A stretch of DNA of 64,000 nt from a virus. The notes under the pieces were generated by a model. It was not told where the DNA came from. It saw nothing but the letters and a program-made list of their open reading frames with translations, and searched no databases. The translations under genes and the position numbers were made by a program. The DNA lies in IMG/VR virus record IMGVR_UViG_3300021425_000027, positions 1 through 64,000 of that record. The stretch is one strand, 5' to 3'. Shown piece by piece: positions 1-6,645 of the stretch; within the stretch, counting starts at the first letter, position 1; every line of letters begins with the position of its first letter.

Positions 1-770
1 TTATTGGTGCAACTGGTCAACAAGGTCCACAAGGACCGCAAGGTGATATAGGTGCAACTGGTCAACAAGGTCCACAAGGACCACAAGGTGATATAGGTGC
101 CACTGGTCAACAAGGCCCACAAGGACCGCAAGGTGATATAGGTGCAACTGGTCAACAAGGTCCACAAGGACCACAAGGACCTCAAGGATTTACCGGTGCA
201 ACTGGTTCAGGAGGAGGTGGTGGTTCAACCGCAGAACAGCTTATGGCCAACCAGTTCTATGTTGAAAACCTACAATTAAATGGATATTATTACGGCGAGA
301 CTGATTGGAATGACAATATTGGTACAGGTTGGGCCGGGTCTCCATGGATACCTAGTACAACAGCATTCGGTGGATCATTGTCTACTACTAAACAGGGTAA
401 GTGGGGTATTAAAGTTTATCCTGCAGGTGCTAATAATATAATTGGGTCATGTTGGACTATTAGTACAAACCCACAGTCTTGGGGCAGAAACTGGTCTGTT
501 GCCGGAGATTTATTTATTGTAGGTTATGAGTGTACCCCAGGACAAATAAATTCCAATTTAAGTCCACTATTTTCAGCCCAACAAGCATGGAGAATAGGTA
601 GTTCTGGTGAAGGTGATACTTCGTGCCAGACTGTTCAAGTTAACGGTACAAGTTGGTCTCCATGTGATTATGTTGTAGTTGGCTTCAGTATCACCTCAAT
701 TAACAATTTTGTAGGTACTTCCGGAGGATTAAATTGTAGCTATAACGTCTTCATTGATGTAGTGTTATAA
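1..770 (+). CDS. Collagen-like tail fibre/adhesin protein, 3' part (5' end outside window)
   Basis: Only the C-terminal part is visible; the reading frame is open from base 3 with no start in the window. Residues encoded up to about base 190 are Gly-X-Y collagen repeats ([15 protein letters not shown] units), then a Gly/Ser-rich hinge near bases 200-235, then about 175 residues of a Trp-, Gly- and Asn-rich globular domain with several cysteines. In phages, collagen-like stretches form trimeric fibre shafts and the domain after them is usually the tip or receptor-binding part. This is therefore probably a distal fibre or a capsid/baseplate decoration. I do not recognise the C-terminal domain. 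An internal ATG at 243 is unlikely to be the real start because the collagen frame runs straight into it. Confidence 0.7.
   Translation, partial: IGATGQQGPQGPQGDIGATGQQGPQGPQGDIGATGQQGPQGPQGDIGATGQQGPQGPQGPQGFTGATGSGGGGGSTAEQLMANQFYVENLQLNGYYYGETDWNDNIGTGWAGSPWIPSTTAFGGSLSTTKQGKWGIKVYPAGANNIIGSCWTISTNPQSWGRNWSVAGDLFIVGYECTPGQINSNLSPLFSAQQAWRIGSSGEGDTSCQTVQVNGTSWSPCDYVVVGFSITSINNFVGTSGGLNCSYNVFIDVVL
6..185 (+). repeat. 45-bp tandem repeats encoding collagen-like Gly-X-Y units
   Basis: Units begin at 6, 51, 96 and 141. The first three are full 45-bp copies differing at a few third positions; the fourth diverges in its second half. Each encodes 15 residues in Gly-X-Y register. Near-identity at the DNA level suggests recent expansion, and copy number probably varies between relatives. 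More copies may lie upstream of the window. Confidence 0.9.
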
Positions 771-771
771 T

Positions 772-972
772 ATGAGAGTTTTTAGATTTATACGGGCACT
801 AATAAAATATATGATTAAAGGTGATCATGTAAACCAAAGAGAGTATGATACTAGATTAGAAATATGTTCAAATTGTAAAGATAGATGCGGTAAGACATGT
901 TGTTTATGTGGATGCTATCTAAACAAAAAAGCAAAATGGTCAACAGAGAGTTGCCCAAAAAATAAATGGTAA
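772..972 (+). CDS. Small cysteine-rich zinc-ribbon-like protein
   Basis: This 66-residue protein follows the fibre gene by one base. Residues 31-61 carry a dense cysteine set (CSNCKDRCGKTCCLCGC, then a lone Cys near the end), which suggests one or two bound metal ions. The N-terminus is basic and hydrophobic. I recall similar short Cys-rich proteins from large marine phages but cannot name a function. It starts a run of three very short Cys-containing genes. Confidence 0.7.
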   Translation: MRVFRFIRALIKYMIKGDHVNQREYDTRLEICSNCKDRCGKTCCLCGCYLNKKAKWSTESCPKNKW

Positions 973-975
973 GTT

Positions 976-1107
976 ATGTGCGGATGTAATAAAAAAGTTT
1001 CTAAGACAAGGCCAGTTTCAGCAAAAAAAACTATTCTTAGAAAAATGTGGGAAAAAAGTAAAATTGAAGAGAAACCTATAAAAATAAATAGAATAAATAA
1101 ATCATAA
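976..1107 (+). CDS. Very small basic protein with N-terminal CGC motif
   Basis: A 43-residue protein starting ATG at 976, three bases after the previous stop. It begins MCGCNKK and is otherwise lysine-rich. No ribosome-binding site is visible, as elsewhere in the window. The compact spacing between neighbours is the main support that it is translated. Function unknown. Confidence 0.5.
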   Translation: MCGCNKKVSKTRPVSAKKTILRKMWEKSKIEEKPIKINRINKS

Positions 1108-1119
1108 ATTGTAATGTTA

Positions 1120-1290
1120 ATGAGTAAACCTTCATGCATAGATGAACTTAAAGATTTAGCAGAAAAGCTAAGCGATAGAGATATGTCACTTAAGTCATGT
1201 TTTAAAAAGGTTAAGTTCATTATTAATTGCAAAGAAACCAATGATAAGGAAAAAATTAAAAAAATAAGAGAAATTTGTAATGGCAATTAG
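1120..1290 (+). CDS. Small hypothetical protein
   Basis: A 56-residue, charged, probably helical protein with four cysteines. ATG at 1120 is taken as the start; an in-frame ATG at 1114 is an alternative. Its last 11 bases overlap the start of the next gene at 1280, which suggests coupled translation. I do not recognise it. Confidence 0.5.
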   Translation: MSKPSCIDELKDLAEKLSDRDMSLKSCFKKVKFIINCKETNDKEKIKKIREICNGN

Positions 1291-1612
1291 GGAAAATCAA
1301 AATGGTTGGAATGAATACTCTAAGTTAGTCATAGCAGAGTTAGAAAGACTTAATGATGGTATAATTTCTCTCAATACCGAAATCCAAGACCTTAAGCGAG
1401 AAATTGCAGAAATGAAAGTAAAGGAGGATTGGGCAAAAGAGTTATGGAAATGGAAACAGTCAGTTGACGAGGTTGCCTCACCTTCACAATTAAAGGATAC
1501 TATAACTGATGTTAATGATTTAAAATCATTTAAGACTCAAGCCATAACCATATGGGTTGTTATTCAAACTTTATTTGGTATAGCAATAGCATTACTTAAA
1601 TTCTGGAAGTAA
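1280..1612 (+). CDS. Coiled-coil protein with C-terminal membrane segment
   Basis: 110 residues. Residues about 15-70 are a charged heptad-like helix. Residues about 88-107 are one hydrophobic segment ending in a short basic tail (KFWK). A coiled coil followed by one C-terminal membrane helix is the layout of XhlA-like, haemolysin-type phage membrane proteins that assist lysis, but it could equally be another small membrane protein. It closes the operon: a strong hairpin terminator follows within 25 bases. Confidence 0.6.
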   Translation: MAIRENQNGWNEYSKLVIAELERLNDGIISLNTEIQDLKREIAEMKVKEDWAKELWKWKQSVDEVASPSQLKDTITDVNDLKSFKTQAITIWVVIQTLFGIAIALLKFWK

Positions 1613-1632
1613 ATAACATAAATATTTTTTAG

Positions 1633-1666
1633 AAAAAAGATCTGAGGTTACTTTCAGATCTTTTTT
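1633..1666 (+). terminator. Rho-independent terminator
   Basis: A 13-bp perfect inverted repeat (arms 1633-1645 and 1654-1666, core GATCTGA/TCAGATC) flanks an 8-nt loop and ends in six T. The A-run/T-run arms would also work in the opposite direction. Confidence 0.85.
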
Positions 1667-1669
1667 AGT

Positions 1670-1684
1670 TTTGTTATATTTAAA
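1670..1684 (+). promoter_or_regulatory. Candidate promoter element TTTGTTATATTTAAA
   Basis: This 15-mer lies between the terminator and the gene at 1705. The identical 15-mer occurs at 47785-47799, just upstream of the RNase H gene. TTTG and TATATTT spacing loosely recalls Bacteroidota promoters, but two copies are too few to define a class. Confidence 0.35.
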
Positions 1685-1704
1685 ATAAATAAACTAATAA
1701 ACAT

Positions 1705-2046
1705 ATGATAAACGATTGGTATAATCCAGATCCTAATGATGACTTTTCTCCCGAAGATCATGATATTGAAATGGATGAAATTGCAAAAATGTATGCTATA
1801 TCTGACATGGATAATGAACAACGAGATTGGGCAAAAACTCAAGCCCAAAAATTTTATAATGATTTTGAAAATTTGAGTGTTTCAGAATCTGTGATTGCTG
1901 TAAAATCACTTATTACAAATGGAGGCGTTTCTCTGGTTGAAGCAAATACCTTATTTGATAATATGATAAAAGTATTCCAAGATGATGAAGAATATGAAAA
2001 GTGTCATATATGCCTGCAAATTAAAAATGGTATAAATAATGATTGA
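1705..2046 (+). CDS. Hypothetical acidic protein
   Basis: 113 residues, strongly acidic N-terminus (many Asp in the first 30), then predicted helices. Two cysteines near the C-terminus (KCHICLQ) form a CxxC pair. First gene after a terminator and promoter-like element. It overlaps the next gene by 8 bases. Function not recognised. Confidence 0.6.
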   Translation: MINDWYNPDPNDDFSPEDHDIEMDEIAKMYAISDMDNEQRDWAKTQAQKFYNDFENLSVSESVIAVKSLITNGGVSLVEANTLFDNMIKVFQDDEEYEKCHICLQIKNGINND

Positions 2047-2329
2047 ATTTGAAGCAAATAATATGGACGAGCTTGAAGAAGAGGCTCGCTTAAAGGCTAC
2101 GGAAATTTCAATAGAAATTGTAGAAGCAGTATGTAAAGGTTTAGAGAAAGGGGCTGATGTAGTTGCATTAGGCTTTTTGGCAAACCTAGATATGGATATT
2201 ACAGTAAGGCGTGAAAATTATCTTGAAGCACTATCTCTTAATTTACACAGGGTAGAAAATGCAGAAGAATATGAATTATGTGAGCGCGCTGTTAAGTGGA
2301 TTAACCAGCTCAAATTAGAGCAAGAATAA
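2039..2329 (+). CDS. Hypothetical helical protein
   Basis: 96 residues, acidic, apparently all alpha-helical with no motif I recognise. Its start overlaps the stop of the upstream gene, so the two are probably co-translated. The roughly 95 bases to the next gene hold no clear hairpin. Confidence 0.55.
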   Translation: MIEFEANNMDELEEEARLKATEISIEIVEAVCKGLEKGADVVALGFLANLDMDITVRRENYLEALSLNLHRVENAEEYELCERAVKWINQLKLEQE

Positions 2330-2423
2330 AGGTGATATACACACTTTCAGTTTCTCACATAATATTTTATAATTAGAGTAAACAAACTAACATTAACACC
2401 ATATAACACTAAACTGATTGATT

Positions 2424-3869
2424 ATGGATCTTATGACTTCCCTTAAGGTAAAAGGTACTACCACAGAGAATGGTATGACAACCAACACAACATCACTCGA
2501 TGCAAATGTTGACCTGTTCTTTAAAGCAGGTGCTATGCGAAATGCTAAAGCTGAAAATATCATTTCTTTTGTATCTAAAGCATGGGCAGAGGACCATACT
2601 ACATGTCTCCGTATTCTTTTCTGGGCTCGTGATGTTCGAGGTGGTGCAGGTGAACGTCGTTTCTTTAGGGTTGCAATGACTTACCTAATTGAAAAAGATC
2701 CTGTAGGATTTGCTGATATTATGCCTCTTATTCCTGAGTACGGTAGATGGGATGATCTTAAGGCTTTTGAAAATACCGCTGCTGAGGAATACGCATTGGC
2801 TACAATTACAACCGCCTTAGAGCGAGGTGATGCTCTTTGTGCAAAGTGGATGCCTCGTAAAGGTTCTTTTGCCGCAAAGATTCGAAGCTTCTTAAATCTT
2901 TCCCCTAAGCAATACCGTAAACTTTTAGTAGGTCTCACTAATGTAGTGGAAACACAAATGTGTGCTAAAGATTGGGATAAGATTAACTTTGAACATGTAC
3001 CATCTTTGGCTATGTCTCGTTACGGTATGGCCTTTACTAAGAATGCACAAGAACATTTTAGTAAATATGTGGAGAGTCTTAAGAAAGGCGAAGTCAAAGT
3101 TAACACTGGAGCAATTTACCCATATGATGTAATCAAGGCATTGTACAAAAATGATGCAGCCGAAGAACAGTGGAAGGCTCTTCCTAATTTCTTAGAAGGT
3201 AATACTGAAAAGATTCTTCCTTTGGTTGATGTGAGTGGGTCTATGGGCACCGGGTGTGGCGGTAATCTCACCTGTATGGATGTGGCAATTTCCTTAGGAT
3301 TGTATATTAGTGAGAGAAACGAAGGCCCATTTAAGGATCATTTTCTCACCTTCTCTAGTAACCCTAAACTTCAACACTTAACAGGAGATCTTAAGGACCG
3401 ATTCCGCCAAATGCAACGTGCTGATTGGGGAATGAGTACAAATCTAGAAAAAGCATATAAGCTTATCCTGGATCAGGCAGTTAAGCATAACATTTCACAA
3501 GAAGAAATGCCTACACAAATTCTTGTACTTTCAGATATGGAATTTGACCAGGCAACAGACCAAAGGGAAGAGGTATTTGGATGGGGAGAACAGAGTAGAG
3601 ATACATGGAATCCTACTGCTCAAGAAATGGTAGAGAAAATGTTTATTGATGCAGGATATAAGGTACCTAACATTGTTTATTGGAACATTCAATCCAGAAA
3701 TGGTAATGTACCGGTTAGATTTGACAAAGATGGTACTGCCCTTATTAGTGGCTTTTCACCTTCTATTATGACTTCATTGTTAGGTGGAGCTGAAATGAAT
3801 CCACAATCTATCATGATGGAGACAATCGGTAAAGAAAGATATTCTCGTATTAAGTATGAAACAATGTAA
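2424..3869 (+). CDS. Ro/DUF2828-like protein with von Willebrand A domain
   Basis: 481 residues from ATG 2424; a TTG two codons upstream is a less likely start. The N-terminal half is helical and carries the signature ILFWARDVRGGAGERRFFR, which I associate with the DUF2828 family. The C-terminal half is a von Willebrand A domain with a complete metal-ion-dependent adhesion site: DVSGS near residue 269, a downstream Thr in GMSTN, and Asp in LSDMEFD. A helical-repeat domain followed by a MIDAS-type vWA domain is also the layout of the Ro/TROVE RNA-binding proteins (Ro60, Rsr), which bind Y RNAs and misfolded RNAs. Whether this protein binds RNA is inference, but a candidate non-coding RNA lies immediately downstream. 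Confidence 0.8.
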   Translation: MDLMTSLKVKGTTTENGMTTNTTSLDANVDLFFKAGAMRNAKAENIISFVSKAWAEDHTTCLRILFWARDVRGGAGERRFFRVAMTYLIEKDPVGFADIMPLIPEYGRWDDLKAFENTAAEEYALATITTALERGDALCAKWMPRKGSFAAKIRSFLNLSPKQYRKLLVGLTNVVETQMCAKDWDKINFEHVPSLAMSRYGMAFTKNAQEHFSKYVESLKKGEVKVNTGAIYPYDVIKALYKNDAAEEQWKALPNFLEGNTEKILPLVDVSGSMGTGCGGNLTCMDVAISLGLYISERNEGPFKDHFLTFSSNPKLQHLTGDLKDRFRQMQRADWGMSTNLEKAYKLILDQAVKHNISQEEMPTQILVLSDMEFDQATDQREEVFGWGEQSRDTWNPTAQEMVEKMFIDAGYKVPNIVYWNIQSRNGNVPVRFDKDGTALISGFSPSIMTSLLGGAEMNPQSIMMETIGKERYSRIKYETM

Positions 3870-3880
3870 AGAGAATTGCA

Positions 3881-3888
3881 TATAAATA
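3881..3888 (+). promoter_or_regulatory. T4-type late promoter motif TATAAATA
   Basis: Perfect match to the T4 late -10 element, 11 bases after the vWA gene stop. With T4-like spacing the transcript would start at about 3894-3896, exactly at the first arm of a hairpin and with no gene before the terminator at 4052. Confidence 0.55.
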
Positions 3889-3894
3889 TTAAAT

Positions 3895-4052
3895 AAGGAT
3901 AAGTTCCGCAAACATTTTCTATCAAAACTCAGAAAAACCTTATCCTGGAAAATAATAAAGGATGCTTACAGCAAATTTTTACTACTATAAGCAAATAACA
4001 ATCAGACCAGCATCCTGATATACAGGTGGCTTCTTCGGAGGCCACCTTTTTT
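3895..4052 (+). ncRNA. Candidate structured non-coding RNA downstream of the Ro-like gene
   Basis: The 295 bases between the vWA gene and the sigma factor have no convincing gene. They hold two 8-bp inverted repeats: 3896-3903 with 3939-3946 (AGGATAAG/CTTATCCT) and 3959-3966 with 4009-4016 (AGGATGCT/AGCATCCT). Both stems start AGGAT and end ATCCT, so the first arm could alternatively pair with the last and close the whole RNA. A TATAAATA element sits just upstream and a strong TTCG-loop terminator just downstream, giving a predicted transcript of about 155 nt. An 18-codon ORF (3962-4018) inside the second stem is probably chance. A structured 3' untranslated region or leader is the main alternative. 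Confidence 0.5.
4025..4052 (+). terminator. Rho-independent terminator with TTCG tetraloop
   Basis: 9-bp stem (arms 4025-4033 and 4038-4046, one G-U pair), TTCG loop, then six T. Among the strongest terminators in the window. Confidence 0.92.
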
Positions 4053-4164
4053 ATGCTTATAAATTGTTAATAACTTTTTTCATTTTTAGAGAAAAAAGTT
4101 GCCCAAAAATTTTTTATTCCCAAGAAAAAGTATTATATTTATAATATACAAAAATAAACGGAAC

Positions 4165-4740
4165 ATGGATACAACATTCTACAAACAAATCGGTAAATAC
4201 AAAAACTCCGACGATCTCGTACTTGGCAACCTTCGATTGGTAGTCCACTTGGCTAAAAAATATCAAGGTATGGGATTGTCCTTAGATGATCTTATTAACG
4301 AAGGTACTATCGGCCTCTGTAAAGCGCGTGATAAGTGGAATCCTTCAAAATCAAATGGTGCAAAATTCTCTACTCATGCTACATGGTGGATCAAGGCTTC
4401 AATCCGAGAGGCACTTAATAATAAAAGCCGTACTATCCGCGTACCTGCTCACCGCACCCATTTAACTGAAGAAGCTCCAAAGGTAAGTCAATTGGATACT
4501 GCTTATCAAGGTTCATATAATCCTCAAGTAGAATCTGTGTATGATGAATCACACGTTAATCATACGATTGCTCATCTTTTGAAAAAGCTTAAGCCTAAGC
4601 AACAAGAAATTATCAAAATGAAATTTGGTATAGGCTATGATGAAGAAATGAAAACTTCTGAAATCGCCAAGGAACTCGGTTTAACTGTACAGGCAGTCAA
4701 CGGTAATATTCGCAACGCTCTTAAACTAATGAAAGGATGA
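4165..4740 (+). CDS. Sigma-70 family RNA polymerase sigma factor
   Basis: 191 residues from ATG 4165, preceded by an A-rich leader; the same frame is open further upstream but that stretch lies in promoter-like sequence. Region 2 is clear (NLRLVVHLAKKYQ, DLINEGTIGL, FSTHATWWIKASIREAL), followed by SRTIRVP and a region 4 helix-turn-helix at the C-terminus (LKPKQQEII, TSEIAKELGLTVQAV). Regions 1.1 and most of 3 are missing, so it is a minimal sigma factor. It resembles host housekeeping sigma factors more than T4 gp55, which is encoded separately at 37345. It presumably redirects host RNA polymerase to one phage gene class. Confidence 0.9.
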   Translation: MDTTFYKQIGKYKNSDDLVLGNLRLVVHLAKKYQGMGLSLDDLINEGTIGLCKARDKWNPSKSNGAKFSTHATWWIKASIREALNNKSRTIRVPAHRTHLTEEAPKVSQLDTAYQGSYNPQVESVYDESHVNHTIAHLLKKLKPKQQEIIKMKFGIGYDEEMKTSEIAKELGLTVQAVNGNIRNALKLMKG

Positions 4741-5246
4741 TACCAAAAATAAAATTATATGCAGAGTCCATAAAACCTTTGCTCCAATGGTCTTCAGATA
4801 ATCCTACGGATAAAGATATTAAATATACTATCACAAGGCTTGTTAGATTTTCTTCTGATAATCCTAAGGCCCACGGTATTCCTTATATGTATTCCCTAGG
4901 TGCATTAGAAGCTGCAAAGGAAAAAGGTATCCATGAACCTGAGGATAAACTTCCTTGGGTTAGATGGAAAGAGCAAACTCATAAAGGTGGTCTAAGAGAC
5001 GAAGGTAGAAAACATGGTATCTTCCACCAAGAACATATTGTACCAGTCTCACAAATAGCAAAAAAGTTATATGACATTAAAGACATTACGGTGGATAACA
5101 TATATACTGTTTTGGTTGATAACATGAAAATTGCATGGATTCTTAAAGAAGAACAGAAGATATTAGATTCTGTTTGCCGCAGTGGAATAAGAACACCTGA
5201 ATTACTTACATCATTAAACATTCACATTAAAGGATTTAACATTTAA
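4737..5246 (+). CDS. Hypothetical protein with possible His-containing nuclease motif
   Basis: 169 residues, overlapping the sigma factor by four bases (ATGA), so co-translated with it. The segment HQEHIVPVS near residue 97 resembles the first strand of HNH/His-Me finger nucleases, but I cannot confirm the remaining catalytic residues. It could equally be a structural histidine pair. The protein is basic and mixed alpha/beta by composition. No firm function. Confidence 0.6.
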   Translation: MIPKIKLYAESIKPLLQWSSDNPTDKDIKYTITRLVRFSSDNPKAHGIPYMYSLGALEAAKEKGIHEPEDKLPWVRWKEQTHKGGLRDEGRKHGIFHQEHIVPVSQIAKKLYDIKDITVDNIYTVLVDNMKIAWILKEEQKILDSVCRSGIRTPELLTSLNIHIKGFNI

Positions 5247-5250
5247 AAAT

Positions 5251-6087
5251 ATGCCAGAATTAGCAGAACTTAGATTGACTGCCGACTATGTCAATAAATC
5301 GGCAAACGGATTAAAATTTGTAGGGATTAAAAAGAACCCGGTTCATAAAGGTAAAGATATTGAAGTACCTTTTAAGTTCTTTAAGATCTCGGCAGAGAGT
5401 AGAGGAAAGGAACTTATGCTTACACTTTCCGATGATGATTCTAGTGAAAAGCGACATCTCTTAATGACTATGGGAATGAGCGGTCATTTTGCCCATACAA
5501 ATACAGGACGCGAGAAAAACCATTCTCATCTTATGTTTGTTGAAAAAGATGGAACTACATTATCATTTGTAGATGTCCGTAGATTCGGTAAGTGGAAATG
5601 GGTAGATGATTGGTCACCTAATAGAGGACCAGACCCCACTACTGAATATGATGCCTTTACTGATAATATTATTCATAACTTAGATAAAGCTGCATTCAAT
5701 CACCCTATACACACAGTACTGATGAACCAGTCTTACTTTAACGGTATAGGAAATTATCTTAGGGCTGAAATACTTTATCGTCTTCCGCACATTAATCCTT
5801 TTGAATCTGCGAGGAGTGTACTCACAAGAGAGCCGGATATTTTTATTCTCTGTAGGGATATTCCACTACAGGCATATGCATTAGGTGGTGGGCAACTAAA
5901 GGATTGGGAAAGTCCGTTTGGTACAGACCCTGAACCGCTACGAAAGTTTATGAGATGCTACGGTAATCCTAATATGTCAAAGAGAAAAGATAAGAATGGG
6001 AGAATGTTTTGGTATGATTCTAAATGGGATGAAGATGCTTTATGGGATCATTATAGCGGTCTTCCAAATCCTATTGCTTACATGTAA
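5251..6087 (+). CDS. nei: Fpg/Nei-family DNA glycosylase, NEIL1-like
   Basis: 278 residues. The protein starts MPELAE; Pro2 is the expected nucleophile and Glu3 the catalytic acid of the Fpg/Nei family after Met removal. Further landmarks are GMSGHF, DVRRFGKW and the helix-two-turn-helix NGIGNYLRAEILYR. The C-terminus has no four-cysteine zinc finger. Instead MRCYGNPNMS followed by GRMFWYD closely recalls the zincless finger of eukaryotic NEIL1. It would excise oxidised bases and cut the strand by beta/delta elimination. It starts four bases after the previous stop. Confidence 0.9.
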   Translation: MPELAELRLTADYVNKSANGLKFVGIKKNPVHKGKDIEVPFKFFKISAESRGKELMLTLSDDDSSEKRHLLMTMGMSGHFAHTNTGREKNHSHLMFVEKDGTTLSFVDVRRFGKWKWVDDWSPNRGPDPTTEYDAFTDNIIHNLDKAAFNHPIHTVLMNQSYFNGIGNYLRAEILYRLPHINPFESARSVLTREPDIFILCRDIPLQAYALGGGQLKDWESPFGTDPEPLRKFMRCYGNPNMSKRKDKNGRMFWYDSKWDEDALWDHYSGLPNPIAYM

Positions 6088-6105
6088 ACAAACACACATA
6101 TTAGC

Positions 6106-6113
6106 TATATAAA
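6106..6113 (+). promoter_or_regulatory. Late-type promoter motif TATATAAA
   Basis: Lies 15 bases before the dUTPase-like gene and continues into AAATAAA. Similar TATAAAAATAAA strings precede the helicase (about 29662) and clamp-loader (46639) genes, so this may belong to a different class from the structural-gene motifs. Confidence 0.35.
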
Positions 6114-6127
6114 AATAAAATCAAAAT

Positions 6128-6622
6128 ATGGCTAATATTGATAATCAATGTAAAGATCTCGAAGTAAGAGATTACTTTTCAGAGAATGGTTATGATCATT
6201 CTAAAAATTCACTAGAAGATCTTTATTCACTTCAAGCAAAAACGCAATCTATGTATTTCGAAAAGCAAGGCAGAAAGCCCTTTTCAGAATTTAATATAGG
6301 TGATGTTGTAGATTTTCTCATGGTAACTAATCATGCAATAATTGATGAATTACATGAGATGATGGATGCTGTTGGTGGGATTGAAGATGGGGAAGGTAAT
6401 GCTGCATGGAAACCTTGGAAATCTGCAAATTCTGAAATTAGAAAACAAAAATTATCAGATTTAACACCAGGTGATCTTAAAGAATTGAAAATGGAATGGA
6501 TTGATATAATGCATTTTGTATTTAATGCAGGTTTGGCCATTGGTGTTACTCCACAAGAATTCTATAACTATTATCTTTCAAAGAATGAAGAGAATTGGAA
6601 TAGACAAGAAAATAATTATTAA
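6128..6622 (+). CDS. Dimeric dUTPase-like / all-alpha NTP pyrophosphatase
   Basis: 164 residues, predicted all-helical. It begins with SLEDLYSLQ and has the acidic helix pair IIDELHEMMDA and LKMEWIDIMHFVFN, matching the ExxE...ExxD metal-binding pattern of the dimeric dUTPase/MazG-like superfamily. Such enzymes hydrolyse dUTP to dUMP, keeping uracil out of phage DNA and feeding dTMP synthesis. Placement beside polymerase and ribonucleotide reductase genes fits. The exact substrate cannot be told from sequence alone. Confidence 0.7.
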   Translation: MANIDNQCKDLEVRDYFSENGYDHSKNSLEDLYSLQAKTQSMYFEKQGRKPFSEFNIGDVVDFLMVTNHAIIDELHEMMDAVGGIEDGEGNAAWKPWKSANSEIRKQKLSDLTPGDLKELKMEWIDIMHFVFNAGLAIGVTPQEFYNYYLSKNEENWNRQENNY

Positions 6623-6645
6623 ACATTACATTTAAAAAATAAAAT

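Noticed and set aside
6-185. Regular repeats that might suggest a CRISPR array
   Set aside because: Repeats are directly abutting, in frame and encode Gly-X-Y collagen units; there are no unique spacers.
915-1286. 123-residue open frame on the minus strand
   Set aside because: Covers three small + strand genes with coherent Cys-rich or overlapping arrangement. Its Leu/Phe/Ile richness is the mirror of Lys-rich coding.
3962-4018. 18-codon ORF inside the candidate RNA
   Set aside because: Its start and stop lie within the two arms of a hairpin, composition is ordinary, and no leader precedes it.
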